This document shows, piece by piece, positions 26,192 through 35,383 of a DNA stretch of 64,000 nucleotides. The stretch lies in the NCBI GenBank assembly GCA_009469675.1, contig SSSZ01000112.1, forward strand, positions 1 to 64,000. The letters are read 5' to 3'. Positions within the stretch are counted from its first letter, which is position 1; each line of letters opens with the position of its first letter. Below the pieces are notes generated by a model. The model had not been told where the DNA came from and searched no databases. It saw only the letters and a program-made list of their open reading frames with translations. Position numbers and translations under genes: made by a program. This DNA comes from Azonexaceae bacterium. Its GTDB lineage: Bacteria; Pseudomonadota; Gammaproteobacteria; Burkholderiales; Rhodocyclaceae.

Positions 26192-27357
26192 CCGCTGATC
26201 GTATCGGCCTCACCTTGATTGCCTGTCTCACCGCGGTGATTCCCACGGCCCATACGACCGGGTTGCGCAATACCTTGGCCGGGTTGCTGGCGTTATTGGT
26301 CATCGGCTGGACCCTCAGGTACCGGAAACTAGCCATTCCCGGCTATTGGCTGGTGGCCTGGATCGCGGTTTGCTTGGTGTCGACGCTATGGTCGGTTGCG
26401 CCAGGGTTGTCATTTGGCGATGCCCTGGGTTCGGCCTTGCTTCCGGTGTTGTGCGCCTTTGGTGCGGCGTTCTGGATCAGGCGTCACATTGACGCGATCG
26501 TCGGGTTGGTCTTCCCCCTGTTGTTTGCACTCGTGGCCCTCATGGTTCTGCGCTTTGCACATCTCGCGAACGGTGGCGATGACGGGGTCGTCGAACGGGT
26601 TTACGAGAACTATTGGCCAGGGCGAGGTGTTTTGAGTACCTTGGCCATCATGATTCTGCCGCTTGCAGTATGGCTGATCGCAATCGGAAGGCGCAACCTG
26701 GGTCTGGGATTGTTTGCCGTTACGGTGATTGCCGGCTTGCAAAACTGGAATCGGATGTTCTGGATTGCGATGTTGGTTACGCTGATACCCTGCTTGTTCA
26801 TGTTCCGTCTGTCGCGCCGGGTTCTCGTCGTGCTCGGCTTGGCGGGGGTTCTGCTGGTTGGGGCGGGGGCATACTATTCGGCTTCACTAAAGTACGCAGC
26901 CCAAAACGTTCCTGGCGAGGTGGTGGCCGATACGGTCAAAAAAGACGTCCGCTGGGATTTGTGGCGGGATTGGACTGGACTGGTCGTCGAACGTCCCTGG
27001 GCAGGATATGGTTATGGGCTGCGCTCTACCCATCAGATTGCCCGGGAGCGGCTGCCCCAGTGGGTGCAACAAGGGATTTTTCATCCCCACAATATTTTCC
27101 TCGGGTTGGCCGTTCAGCTAGGACTTCTAGGCTTCTTTGCCTATGGCGGACTTCTGGTGGATTTTGTTCGACGATTCTGGGGGCGTCGCTTGGTGCCGGA
27201 AAGTCGCGCCGCCGCCCTGGGTGGGATCGCGCTGATAGCCGGGATGGTAAGCAAGAACCTGACCGACGATTTTATGTACCATGGGGTGGCCCTGTTGTTC
27301 TGGCTGTTGCTGGGAGGTTTTTTCGCCCTGGCGGGGCTGACAGAGGACAGCGCGTGA
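26188..27357 (+). CDS. O-antigen ligase / polymerase-like membrane protein (WaaL-type)
   Basis: 389 aa with about ten to twelve hydrophobic segments and a long periplasmic-type loop between residues about 230 and 300. The loop contains WDLWRDWTGLVVERPWAGYGYG and HPHNIFLGLAVQLGLLGF, the HxHN-like motif of the Wzy_C/WaaL fold that joins undecaprenyl-linked glycan to lipid A-core or polymerises it. The preceding gene overlaps by 4 bp. The base composition here looks less GC-rich than the surrounding housekeeping genes. Ligase versus polymerase cannot be decided from sequence. Confidence 0.78.
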   Translation: MTADRIGLTLIACLTAVIPTAHTTGLRNTLAGLLALLVIGWTLRYRKLAIPGYWLVAWIAVCLVSTLWSVAPGLSFGDALGSALLPVLCAFGAAFWIRRHIDAIVGLVFPLLFALVALMVLRFAHLANGGDDGVVERVYENYWPGRGVLSTLAIMILPLAVWLIAIGRRNLGLGLFAVTVIAGLQNWNRMFWIAMLVTLIPCLFMFRLSRRVLVVLGLAGVLLVGAGAYYSASLKYAAQNVPGEVVADTVKKDVRWDLWRDWTGLVVERPWAGYGYGLRSTHQIARERLPQWVQQGIFHPHNIFLGLAVQLGLLGFFAYGGLLVDFVRRFWGRRLVPESRAAALGGIALIAGMVSKNLTDDFMYHGVALLFWLLLGGFFALAGLTEDSA

Positions 27358-28406
27358 AGGATCCGTCCCGGATTCTCATCATCCGCCGCGACAATATCGG
27401 CGATTTAATCTGCACGACGCCGATTTTTCGAGCCTTGCGGGCGCGCTATCCCGATGGGCGCATCGATGCCCTGGTTAATAGCTATAACGGTCCCGTCCTG
27501 CGGAACAATCCCGATATTAACCAATATTTTTCCTATACAAAGGCGAAGCACCGCGAGCCTGGGGAAAGTGCCCTCGGCGTTTATCTGCGCCGGATCGGTT
27601 TGTTGGTTGACCTGCGGCGCCAGGGATACGATACGGTGATCCTGGCCAATGACGGAGATACGGCTCGAGCCCTGAAGTTTGCGCGATGGCTCGCGCCGGC
27701 TCGGGTGATCGCTTTCGTTAAGCCGGGGCGCAACGCAACGGGCATTGACATCCCGGTGCCGCCGGTAGAGCAGCCAGAACACGCTGTCGAGATCGCCTAT
27801 CGCCTCCTGGCACCGATCGGGATAGCCGGGACGCCTCCAGCGCTTAGACTATCGCCTGATCGAGTCGAGCGGGAGCGGGCACGGCAAGCGTGGCGAGATG
27901 ATCCGATCCTGGACGGTGCGGCCGGCCGGCTCCTTGCGATTCATGTCAGCGCTCGTAAAGTGCCGCAACGGTGGCCGGCGAAGCGATTCATCGAACTGAT
28001 GCAGCGGTTGCATCGGCAGGTCGATGCCCGCTTCATGCTTTTCTGGTCACCGGGCGATGAAGACAACCCGCTCCATCCCGGTGACGACCGCAAGGCCGGG
28101 GAAATACTGGCCGCTACTCGGGATATTCCGGTGCTTCCCTATCCAACGGCCCGCCTTGAGCAACTCATAGGCGGCCTGTCAGTCTGTGACGCAATGGTCT
28201 GTTCCGATGGCGGTGCGATGCATATCGGCGCCGGACTGGGGCTGCCAATCGTCTGTTTCTTTGGCAATTCGGACGCCAGTCGCTGGCATCCCTGGGGAGT
28301 GCCTTACGAATTGCTGCAAGAGCCATCCGGCGACGTCAACGACATTAGCGTCGATGCGGCCCTGGACGCCTATCACCGGCTCGCGGCGAGGACCGGAGCG
28401 GCCTAG
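27354..28406 (+). CDS. Glycosyltransferase family 9 (heptosyltransferase-like)
   Basis: 350 aa from a GTG overlapping the ligase stop (GTGA). GT9 blocks: ILIIRRDNIGDLICTTPIFRAL at the N-terminus, IDALVNSYNGPVLRNNPDI, LLAIHVSARKVPQRWPAKRFIEL and AMVCSDGGAMHIGAGLGLPIVCFFGNSDASRWHPWG (about 277-312). The acceptor half is distinct from the two other GT9 proteins of the window. It is the last gene of the plus-strand glycan run and overlaps the 3' end of polA by 4 bp, which marks the operon boundary. Confidence 0.82.
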   Translation: MKDPSRILIIRRDNIGDLICTTPIFRALRARYPDGRIDALVNSYNGPVLRNNPDINQYFSYTKAKHREPGESALGVYLRRIGLLVDLRRQGYDTVILANDGDTARALKFARWLAPARVIAFVKPGRNATGIDIPVPPVEQPEHAVEIAYRLLAPIGIAGTPPALRLSPDRVERERARQAWRDDPILDGAAGRLLAIHVSARKVPQRWPAKRFIELMQRLHRQVDARFMLFWSPGDEDNPLHPGDDRKAGEILAATRDIPVLPYPTARLEQLIGGLSVCDAMVCSDGGAMHIGAGLGLPIVCFFGNSDASRWHPWGVPYELLQEPSGDVNDISVDAALDAYHRLAARTGAA

Positions 28407-31129
28407 TGCGCCGCCTCCCAGTTCGCCCCCACCCCCACCTCAACCACCAGCGGCACCGCCAGCTGCGCCACCTGCCCCATCAGCCGCGGCAGGTGGGTGC
28501 GGACTGGCATCACCTCCGCGTCCGGCACTTCCAGCACCAGTTCGTCGTGCACCTGCAGCACCAGTTTTGAGGCCATGTGCTGCTCATCCAGCCAGTTCTG
28601 GACGGCGATCATGGCCAGCTTGATGAGGTCGGCGGCGGTGCCCTGCATGGGGGCGTTGATGGCGGCGCGCTCGGCGGCCTGGCGGCGGCCCTGCTGGCTG
28701 GCGCGGATATCGGGGAACCACAGGCGGCGGCCGAAGGCGGTCTCGACGTACCCCTGCTCGCGGGCCGCCTGGCGGGCCTCCTCCATGTAGCGGGCGACGC
28801 CCGGGTAGCGGGCGAAGTAGCGGTCAATGTAGGTCTGCGCCGCGCCCCGCTCGAGGTCCAGCTGGCGGGCCAGGCCGAAGGCGCTCATGCCGTAGATGAG
28901 GCCGAAGTTGATGGTCTTGGCGACGCGGCGCTGGTCGGGGCCGACTTCCAGGGGGGTGACGCCGAAAATCTCGGCGGCGGTGGCCCGGTGCACGTCTTCG
29001 CCGTGGGTGAAGGCCTCCAGCAGGCGGGCGTCCTTGGACAGGTGGGCCATGATGCGCAGTTCGATCTGCGAGTAATCGGCGGAGACGATGGCGCTTCCTG
29101 CCGGCGCCACGAAGGCGGTGCGGATGCGCCGGCCTTCCTCGGTGCGTACCGGGATGTTCTGCAGGTTGGGGTCGCTGGAGGCGACCCGGCCGGTGGCGAC
29201 GCTGGCCTGGGAATAGTGGGTGTGGACCCGGCCGGTGGCCGCGTTCACCGAGCGCGGCAGCTTGTCGGTGTAGGTGCCCTTCAACTTGGAGAGGCTGCGG
29301 TGTTCCAAGAGCAGCTTGGGCAGGGGATAGTCCAGCGCTAGCTCGGAAAGCACTTCCTCGTCGGTGGAAGGGGTGCCGGAAGGGGTCTTTTTCTTGACCG
29401 GCAGGCCCTGGCGCTCGAAGAGGATTTCGGCCAGCTGCTTGGGGGACGCCAGGTTGAAGGGCTGGCCTGCCAGTTCATAGGCCTGGGCTTCCAGGGCCAT
29501 GATCTTCTGTCCCAGTTCGTGGCTCTGGCGGGCGAGGGCCGCGGCGTCCACCAGGACGCCGTTGCGCTCCATGCGCCAGATGACCTGCTGGGCCGGCAGT
29601 TCCAGGCTGTGGTAGACGTAGGAAAGCCCCGCCTCGCCGGCGAAGCGCGGATGGAGCACCCGGTGTACCCTCAGGGTGAGGTCGGCGTCCTCGGCGCTGT
29701 AGGCGGCGGCCCGCTCGACATCGACCTGGTCGAAGCCGATCTGCTTGGCCCCCTTGCCGCACAGATCCTCGTAGGCGATGGTGGCCAGCCCCAGGTGGCG
29801 GCTGGACAGCTGACCCAGGTCGTGGCCCTTGTCAGATTCCAGGACGTAGGATTGCAGCATGGTGTCGTGGGCGATCCCCGCCAGGGCGATGCCGTGGTTG
29901 GCGAAGACATGTTGGTCGTACTTGGCGTTCTGCAGCACCTTGCCCTTGCCGGAATCTTCCAGCCAGGGCTTGAGGCGAGTGAGCGCTTGCTCCCGGTCGA
30001 GCTGGTCGGGGGCGCCGGGGGCGGTGTGGGCAAGCGGGATGTAACAGGCTTCGCCCGGAGCGGTGGCCAGGGAAATGCCGACGATGCGGGCGGCAAAGGA
30101 ATCGAGGCTGGTCGTTTCGGTGTCCAGGGCGGTGAGCGGCGCGGCGTCGATTTTTTTTCGCCAGTGTTCCAGTTGCTCCCAGGTGAATACGGTTTCGTAG
30201 CCGGCGCGGTGGGCGCCCGACCCATCGAGGGCGACGGAAGCCGGCGGGGCGTCGGCGGGAGGCGGCGTCGCGGCGCCGGTGGCGCCGGCTTCCAGTTCCT
30301 TCAGCCAGGTCTTGAACTGGTAGCGGGAATACAGGCCTTTGAGGGCTTCCTGGTCGGCGGCCCGGGGCGCGAGGTCGGCGGGAGCGGGCAGGTCAGGCAG
30401 GTCGCAGACTACGGTGACGAGCTTTTTGCCCAGAGGCAGAAAATCCAGGTGCTGGCGCAGGTTTTCGCCGACCACCCCGCCGATTTCCCCGGCGTGGGCG
30501 ACGACGCCGTCCAGGCTGCCGTATTGGCCGAGCCATTTGAGCGCCGTCTTGGGGCCGCACTTGGCAACGCCGGGAACGCCGTCCACCGTGTCGCCGACCA
30601 GGGCCAGGTAATCGACGATGCGTTCCGGCGGCACGCCGAACTTGGCCTCCACCCCGGTGGGGTCGAGGAGTTCGTTGCTCATGGTGTTGAACCAGCGTAC
30701 CGTCGGGCTGACCAGTTGGGTGAGATCCTTGTCGCCCGTCGAGATCAGCGTTTCCAGCCCGGCCGCCGAAGCCCGGGTGGCGAGGGTGCCGATGACGTCG
30801 TCGGCTTCCACCCCGTCGACCATGAGGAGCGGCCAGCCGGCGGCCCGGATGGCGGCGTGGATGGGTTCGATCTGGCGGACCAGATCGTCGGGCATGGGCG
30901 GGCGGTGGGACTTGTACTGGGGATACCAGTCGTCGCGGAAGGTTTTGCCCTTGGGGTCGAAGACCACCGCCTTGTAGTCCGCCTTGTAGTCGCTTTCCAG
31001 GCGGCGTAGCATGGCAAGAACGCCGTAGAGCGCGCCCGTCGGCTCGCCGGCCTGATTGCGCAGGTCTGACAGGGCATGAAAGGCGCGGTAGAGATAGGAC
31101 GATCCGTCCACCAACAAGAGCAGAGGCAT
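28403..31129 (-). CDS. polA: DNA polymerase I
   Basis: 908 aa, gap filling and RNA primer removal. N-terminal 5'-3' exonuclease (about 1-290, LLLVDGSSYLYRAFHAL onward), a 3'-5' proofreading domain with its DxE intact (ALDTETTSLD, about 330), and the polymerase domain with motif A SADYSQIELRIMAHL, motif B RRVAKTINFGLIYGMSAFGLA and motif C LQVHDELVLEVP. All three activities look preserved. Its ATG (31129-31127) abuts, with no base between, the ATG of the divergent LOG gene. Confidence 0.96.
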   Translation of the reverse strand: MPLLLLVDGSSYLYRAFHALSDLRNQAGEPTGALYGVLAMLRRLESDYKADYKAVVFDPKGKTFRDDWYPQYKSHRPPMPDDLVRQIEPIHAAIRAAGWPLLMVDGVEADDVIGTLATRASAAGLETLISTGDKDLTQLVSPTVRWFNTMSNELLDPTGVEAKFGVPPERIVDYLALVGDTVDGVPGVAKCGPKTALKWLGQYGSLDGVVAHAGEIGGVVGENLRQHLDFLPLGKKLVTVVCDLPDLPAPADLAPRAADQEALKGLYSRYQFKTWLKELEAGATGAATPPPADAPPASVALDGSGAHRAGYETVFTWEQLEHWRKKIDAAPLTALDTETTSLDSFAARIVGISLATAPGEACYIPLAHTAPGAPDQLDREQALTRLKPWLEDSGKGKVLQNAKYDQHVFANHGIALAGIAHDTMLQSYVLESDKGHDLGQLSSRHLGLATIAYEDLCGKGAKQIGFDQVDVERAAAYSAEDADLTLRVHRVLHPRFAGEAGLSYVYHSLELPAQQVIWRMERNGVLVDAAALARQSHELGQKIMALEAQAYELAGQPFNLASPKQLAEILFERQGLPVKKKTPSGTPSTDEEVLSELALDYPLPKLLLEHRSLSKLKGTYTDKLPRSVNAATGRVHTHYSQASVATGRVASSDPNLQNIPVRTEEGRRIRTAFVAPAGSAIVSADYSQIELRIMAHLSKDARLLEAFTHGEDVHRATAAEIFGVTPLEVGPDQRRVAKTINFGLIYGMSAFGLARQLDLERGAAQTYIDRYFARYPGVARYMEEARQAAREQGYVETAFGRRLWFPDIRASQQGRRQAAERAAINAPMQGTAADLIKLAMIAVQNWLDEQHMASKLVLQVHDELVLEVPDAEVMPVRTHLPRLMGQVAQLAVPLVVEVGVGANWEAAH

Positions 31130-31858
31130 ATGACTGAGAACAATAAATTCGTTCGCCCGGCGGAAGCCGACGCCCTCATACAGGCGGCATCGGCGCGGGA
31201 ATCGTGGCGTATCTTCGGCATTATGTCAGAGTTCGTCGAGGCCACCGAACGGCTGTCGGCCATCCGGCCGGCGGTCACCGTCTTCGGCAGCGCCCGGGTG
31301 CCCCCCGAGTCGCCCTACTACCAGCTCACCGAACGCATCGCCCGGCTCCTTTCCGATTCCGGCTTCGCCGTCATCTCCGGCGGCGGGCCGGGCATCATGG
31401 AAGCCGCCAACAAGGGCGCCTTCGACGGCAAGTCCCCGTCGGTGGGCCTCAACATCCAGCTGCCCCACGAGCAGCAGTCCAATCACTACCAGGACATTTC
31501 CCAGACCTTCCGCCACTTCTTCGCCCGCAAGTACATGTTCGTGCGCTTCGCCAGCGCCTACGTGGTGATGCCCGGCGGCTTCGGCACCCTGGATGAGCTG
31601 CTCGAGGCGCTCACCCTCATCCAGACCGGCAAGAGCCGCAAGATTCCCATCATCATGGTGTGCACCGATTTCTGGGGTGGCCTGGTGGACTGGTTCCGCC
31701 AGCGCCTGGTGAGCGAGAAGATGATTGACGCCGGCGACATGCACCTCATCCAGCTCATCGACGAGCCGGAAAAGGTCGTCGAAGCCATCTTCAAGCATTA
31801 CGAGTCGCGCCCCTTCGGCCCGCTGCCGGCCGAGCGCGAGATGATGCTGAACCTATAA
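31130..31858 (+). CDS. LOG family protein (cytokinin-type nucleoside 5'-monophosphate phosphoribohydrolase)
   Basis: 242 aa. LOG/TIGR00730 proteins hydrolyse nucleotide N-glycosidic bonds. The core has VFGSARVPPESPYYQLTERIA, the GGGPGIMEAANKGAFDGK loop and the hallmark VVMPGGFGTLDELLEALTL (PGGxGTxxE) near residues 145-163. The N-terminal extension (about 50 residues) is as in proteobacterial homologues. The ATG at 31130 forms a CATATG with the polA start, so its leader lies in the polA coding sequence. Substrate in this bacterium unknown. Confidence 0.86.
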   Translation: MTENNKFVRPAEADALIQAASARESWRIFGIMSEFVEATERLSAIRPAVTVFGSARVPPESPYYQLTERIARLLSDSGFAVISGGGPGIMEAANKGAFDGKSPSVGLNIQLPHEQQSNHYQDISQTFRHFFARKYMFVRFASAYVVMPGGFGTLDELLEALTLIQTGKSRKIPIIMVCTDFWGGLVDWFRQRLVSEKMIDAGDMHLIQLIDEPEKVVEAIFKHYESRPFGPLPAEREMMLNL

Positions 31859-31859
31859 T
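31854..31859 (+). promoter_or_regulatory. Candidate -10 element (TATAAT) before the DUF2782-thrB pair
   Basis: A perfect TATAAT overlaps the LOG stop codon and lies 43 bp upstream of the DUF2782 start. No convincing -35 at 17 bp spacing. It could be a promoter for the downstream pair. Confidence 0.35.
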
Positions 31860-31901
31860 AGAATGCTGGTATCGAAGTCTTAGTCCGTCCCGGGAAAATC
31901 C

Positions 31902-32240
31902 ATGCGCCGTCTGCTGCCTCTCCTTCTTCTTGTCGCATTGCCCGTCTGGGGCCAGTCGGCCAAGCCCGCCGACCTGCAGCCCCTGCCGGCCGTACCGCCC
32001 CCCCCGCCAGGGATGGAGGCCTTCGACGCCGCCCTTGAGCCGCAGGTCACCATCATCCGGAACGACAAGGAGACGCGGGAGGAATTCCGCGCCAACGGCA
32101 AGCTCTACATGGTCAAGGTCACCCCCATCGGAGGGGCGCCGTTCTATCTGGTCGACCACAAGGGCGACGGCAATTTCATCGAAGCGGGCATGGTCGGTGC
32201 CGTGACCAAGCCGCCCATGTGGGTCATCCACAGCTGGTAA
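31902..32240 (+). CDS. DUF2782 domain periplasmic protein
   Basis: 112 aa. The N-terminus is a signal peptide (MRRLLPLLLLVALPVWGQS). A Pro-rich linker (PAVPPPPPG) leads to a conserved small domain: PQVTIIRNDKETREEFRANGKLYMVKV and GAPFYLVDHKGDGNF, ending in PPMWVIHSW. This matches the DUF2782 family, which in betaproteobacteria is habitually next to polA and thrB as here. Function unknown; the product is probably exported. Confidence 0.82.
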   Translation: MRRLLPLLLLVALPVWGQSAKPADLQPLPAVPPPPPGMEAFDAALEPQVTIIRNDKETREEFRANGKLYMVKVTPIGGAPFYLVDHKGDGNFIEAGMVGAVTKPPMWVIHSW

Positions 32241-32264
32241 CTATCCGCCCCTAGGGACACCCCG

Positions 32265-33188
32265 TTGTCGGTCTACACTGCGGTCGGCCGCGATGAACTG
32301 GCGGCCTGGCTGGCGCCCCTCGCGGTCGGCGAACTCGTCGACTTTGCCGGCATCGCCGCCGGCCTGCAGAACACCAACTATTTCGTCACCACGGCCGACG
32401 GAGAGTGGGTGCTCACTATATTCGAGCGTCTGAGGACCGGGGAACTCGATTTCTACCTGCCCCTCATGGCCCATCTCGCGGCCCGCGGCGTTCCCTGCCC
32501 GAACCCACGGGCCGATGGGCGCGGGCGGCTGTGGCGGCCCCTGGCCGGCAAGCCGGCGGCTCTGGTCAGCCGCTTGCCCGGGGCCATGGTTGAAACCCCG
32601 GGCCTGGACCATTGCCGCGCCGTCGGCGCCGCCCTGGCCGCGTTGCACGCCGCCGCCGCCGGAGTGCCCGATGCCCCGCCCAATCCCTGCGGTGCCGCCT
32701 GGCGGGCCGCCACGGGGGGCCGGCTGCTGCCCCTGGTGGCGCCCGCCGAGGCCCGTCTGCTCGCCGACGAACTGGCCTTCCAGGAGCGCCAGGATTACTC
32801 GCACCTGCCCTGTGGGGTGATCCACGGCGACCTCTTCCGCGACAACGTCCTGTGGCGGGAGGGACGGGTTTCCGGCGTCGTCGACTTTTATTTTGCCGGC
32901 ACCGACAGCCTGCTCTTCGACCTCGCCGTGGCGGCCAACGACTGGTGCGCCGGCGCCGCCGCCGTGGAGGCGCTGCTGGCCGGCTACGCCGCCGGCCGCC
33001 CGCTCAGCGCCGCCGAACAGGCCGCCTGGCCGGCGCTGCGGCGGGCCGCGGCCCTGCGCTTCTGGCTGCTGCGCCTGGAAATCCGGCATTACCCCCGGCC
33101 CGGCGAAATGGTCACGGTCAAGGATCCCGACCATTTCCGCCGCCTCCTCGAAAGTCTGCGGCTTGCCCCCGGCCAGCCCCACCGTTAG
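32265..33188 (+). CDS. thrB: Homoserine kinase, aminoglycoside-phosphotransferase type
   Basis: 307 aa, ATP-dependent phosphorylation of homoserine in threonine biosynthesis. It belongs to the APH-like homoserine kinases used by many proteobacteria, not the GHMP type. Features: MSVYTAVGRDELAAWL opening, GLQNTNYFVTT, VLTIFERL with the ATP Lys position replaced in the usual way for this group, then the catalytic IHGDLFRDNVLW (H-x-D) and VVDFYFAGTDSLLFDLAVA metal loop. Starts with TTG. In the same small plus-strand run as DUF2782. Confidence 0.9.
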   Translation: MSVYTAVGRDELAAWLAPLAVGELVDFAGIAAGLQNTNYFVTTADGEWVLTIFERLRTGELDFYLPLMAHLAARGVPCPNPRADGRGRLWRPLAGKPAALVSRLPGAMVETPGLDHCRAVGAALAALHAAAAGVPDAPPNPCGAAWRAATGGRLLPLVAPAEARLLADELAFQERQDYSHLPCGVIHGDLFRDNVLWREGRVSGVVDFYFAGTDSLLFDLAVAANDWCAGAAAVEALLAGYAAGRPLSAAEQAAWPALRRAAALRFWLLRLEIRHYPRPGEMVTVKDPDHFRRLLESLRLAPGQPHR

Positions 33189-33189
33189 C

Positions 33190-33966
33190 ATGCCGCCTAT
33201 GGACGACTTTCCGCAATTTCCCCTCGCCCCCCGCCCCTTCGACGGCGGCTACCGCAAGGTCGACCCGGGCGCCTGCTTCGACTGGCTGCACCAGGGCTGG
33301 GCCATGTTCATCGCCGACCCGGGAATCTGGCTGGGGTGTACGGTCCTCGTCCTGGTCATCTATTTCGGCATGACCATCGTCCCCTTGGTCGGCCAGATCG
33401 CCGCCAACCTCCTCGCCCCCGTCCTTGCCGCCGGCCTCGTCCATCTGGCGCGGCGCCAGGCCCAGGGACAGGCGATTGACATCAACGAACTGTTCGCCGG
33501 ATTCCGGGGTAACACCGGTAATCTGGTGGTCCTCGGCGCGCTTTACACCGTCGGACTCGTCCTCACCGTTGTCGTGGTCGGGCTGATCGTCGGCGGCGGC
33601 ATGGCCGGCGGACTCTTCGGCGTGGCCGGCGGGCGGCCCGGAGGGATCGGTCTGGGGCTGGGTATGATGTTCGGCAGCCTCCTTCTCGGCGGCCTGCTCC
33701 TGTCGGTCCTGCTGGCGCCTCTCATGATGGCCATGTGGTTCGCCCCGGCCCTGGTCTTCTTCAACGCCATGGCACCCGTCGACGCCATGAAGGCGAGTTT
33801 TGCCGCCTGCCTCGCCAACTGGCTGGTCTTCCTGGTCTACGGCGTCATCCTCTGCGTTCTCGGGTTTTTCGCGGCGCTGCCCATCGGCCTGGGCTTCCTG
33901 GTTCTCGTTCCCGTCCTGTCCGGAGCGCTCTACGCGTCCTACCGGGACATCTTCGCGGGGAGCTGA
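33190..33966 (+). CDS. Integral membrane protein, BPSS1780-type
   Basis: 258 aa with five or six hydrophobic segments; the first starts near residue 45 after a soluble lead (RPFDGGYRKVDPGACFDWLHQGWAMF). A Gly/Ala/Met-rich central stretch (about 135-165) and a C-terminal AMAPVDAMKASFAACLANW, then GALYASYRDIF. The C-terminal SYRDxF and the FNAMAP-like segment recur in the next gene, so the two are paralogues. This resembles the betaproteobacterial BPSS1780 family of uncharacterised membrane proteins. No function can be assigned. Confidence 0.75.
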   Translation: MPPMDDFPQFPLAPRPFDGGYRKVDPGACFDWLHQGWAMFIADPGIWLGCTVLVLVIYFGMTIVPLVGQIAANLLAPVLAAGLVHLARRQAQGQAIDINELFAGFRGNTGNLVVLGALYTVGLVLTVVVVGLIVGGGMAGGLFGVAGGRPGGIGLGLGMMFGSLLLGGLLLSVLLAPLMMAMWFAPALVFFNAMAPVDAMKASFAACLANWLVFLVYGVILCVLGFFAALPIGLGFLVLVPVLSGALYASYRDIFAGS

Positions 33967-34740
33967 GTGCGCGCCCAGAGTCTTCCCGCCGCCGCCGGCT
34001 GGGGCTGGATCGTGGGCGGCCTGGCGATTTTTCGCCGCAACCCGCCCATCCTCGCCATGCTCGTCGTGACCTACTGGTTCACCGTGCTCATCCTTTCGGC
34101 AGTGCCGATTCTCGGCACGGTGGCCGCCTCGCTCATGATCCCCGGCCTTTCGGTGGGACTCATGCAGGCCTGCCGCAGCCTCGAGCGGGGGCAGGTGCCG
34201 GGAATCCAGACCCTCTTCGGCGGCCTGCGGCAAAACCCCCGCACCTTGCTCGCCCTGGGGGCGCTCTACCTGGCTTGCACCCTGGGCATCCTCATGGCGT
34301 CGTCCCTGGCCGACGACGGCGAACTGATGCGGATCATGCTTTCCGGCAAGCCGGTGGAGCGCGAGGTTCTGGAAAGCGGCCGCCTGGTTCTTCCCGCCGC
34401 CCTCGTTATGGGGCTGCTCACCCCGCTGCTCATGGCCTACTGGTTTGCCCCGATCCTCGCCGCCTGGCACCGCCTGCCCATGGGCAAGTCGCTCTTCTTC
34501 AGCTTGGTCGCCTGCTGGCTCAACTGGCGCGCTTTTCTCGCCTACGGCCTGGGGCTGGCCCTGGTGGGCGTTATCGGGCCGGGGCTGGTGCTCGGCCTGG
34601 TGCTCCTGGTCTTCCCCGGCGCGGCGGGTTTTCTCGCCGTCGTGATGACCCTTCCCATGGTGCTCCTGCTGGCCCCCATCGTCTTTGCCAGCTTTTATGT
34701 CAGCTACCGCGACGTCTTCGGTGTCTCGACCAGCGTCTGA
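33967..34740 (+). CDS. Integral membrane protein, paralogue of the preceding gene
   Basis: 257 aa, GTG start immediately following the previous stop. It opens with AAAGWGWIVGGLAIFRRNPPI, an amphipathic segment, then about six membrane segments. The C-terminal half repeats the neighbour's landmarks (LLMAYWFAPILAAWHRLPMGKSLFFSLVACWLNW; ASFYVSYRDVFG). Tandem paralogues with diverged N-termini suggest a heteromeric membrane complex or functional divergence. It overlaps the nadD start by 20 bp. Family known only as conserved in betaproteobacteria; function unknown. Confidence 0.75.
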   Translation: MRAQSLPAAAGWGWIVGGLAIFRRNPPILAMLVVTYWFTVLILSAVPILGTVAASLMIPGLSVGLMQACRSLERGQVPGIQTLFGGLRQNPRTLLALGALYLACTLGILMASSLADDGELMRIMLSGKPVEREVLESGRLVLPAALVMGLLTPLLMAYWFAPILAAWHRLPMGKSLFFSLVACWLNWRAFLAYGLGLALVGVIGPGLVLGLVLLVFPGAAGFLAVVMTLPMVLLLAPIVFASFYVSYRDVFGVSTSV

Positions 34741-35383
34741 TCCGCTCGGGGTCTTCGGCGGCACCTTCGACCCGGTGCATTTCGGCCACCTGCGCCTGGC
34801 GGAAGAGGCGCGGGAACACCTGCAACTCGCCGCGGTACGCTGGATTCCCGCCGGCCGGCCGCCCCATCGGGCCAGCCCGGGGGTCGAGCCGGCTCACCGC
34901 CTGGCCATGGTCGGCCTGGCCATCGACGGCAATCCCCACTTTGCCGTCGATGGGGCCGAGGTCGAAAGCACCGCTCCCAGCTACACCGTGCTCACCCTCG
35001 AACGCCTGCGGGCCGAGGCCGGGTCTCGCCCCCTCGTCCTGCTCGTGGGGGCCGACGCCTTTGCCGGCCTGGCGACCTGGCACCGCTGGCGTGAACTGTT
35101 CGATCTGGCCCATATCGCCGTATTCCACCGCCCCGGGTTTCCCGTTGCCGCGGACCGCCTGCCCGGCGAACTGGGCGCCCAGTTCGCCGCCCGCCTCCGC
35201 CCCGACAAAAACACCCTGGGGCAGTCGGCGGCGGGTGCCATTGTCAGCTTCGCGATGACCCAGCTCGCCATTTCCGCCACCCAGATCCGCCACCTCCTCG
35301 CCCACCGCGCCAGCGCCCGTTATTTGCTGCCGCAACCCGTTCTCGACTATATTGAACGCCACCACCTCTACAGAAATTCCTGA
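34721..35383 (+). CDS. nadD: Nicotinate-nucleotide adenylyltransferase
   Basis: 220 aa, makes nicotinate adenine dinucleotide from NaMN and ATP in NAD synthesis. Signatures: GVFGGTFDPVHFGHLRLAEEA (GxFDPxHxGH), the PPHR motif in RPPHRASPG, LLVGADAFAGLATWHRW and SATQIRHLL (SxTxxR). The GTG at 34721 gives a sensible lead before GGTFDP; ATGs further up would extend it inside the previous gene, so the start is uncertain by a few codons. It starts the conserved nadD-rsfS-rlmH set. Confidence 0.92.
   Translation: MSRPASDPLGVFGGTFDPVHFGHLRLAEEAREHLQLAAVRWIPAGRPPHRASPGVEPAHRLAMVGLAIDGNPHFAVDGAEVESTAPSYTVLTLERLRAEAGSRPLVLLVGADAFAGLATWHRWRELFDLAHIAVFHRPGFPVAADRLPGELGAQFAARLRPDKNTLGQSAAGAIVSFAMTQLAISATQIRHLLAHRASARYLLPQPVLDYIERHHLYRNS

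Noticed and set aside
10109-28406. A mobile genomic island carrying the glycan cluster
   Set aside because: Base composition seems to vary, but I see no integrase, tRNA junction, transposase or flanking direct repeats.
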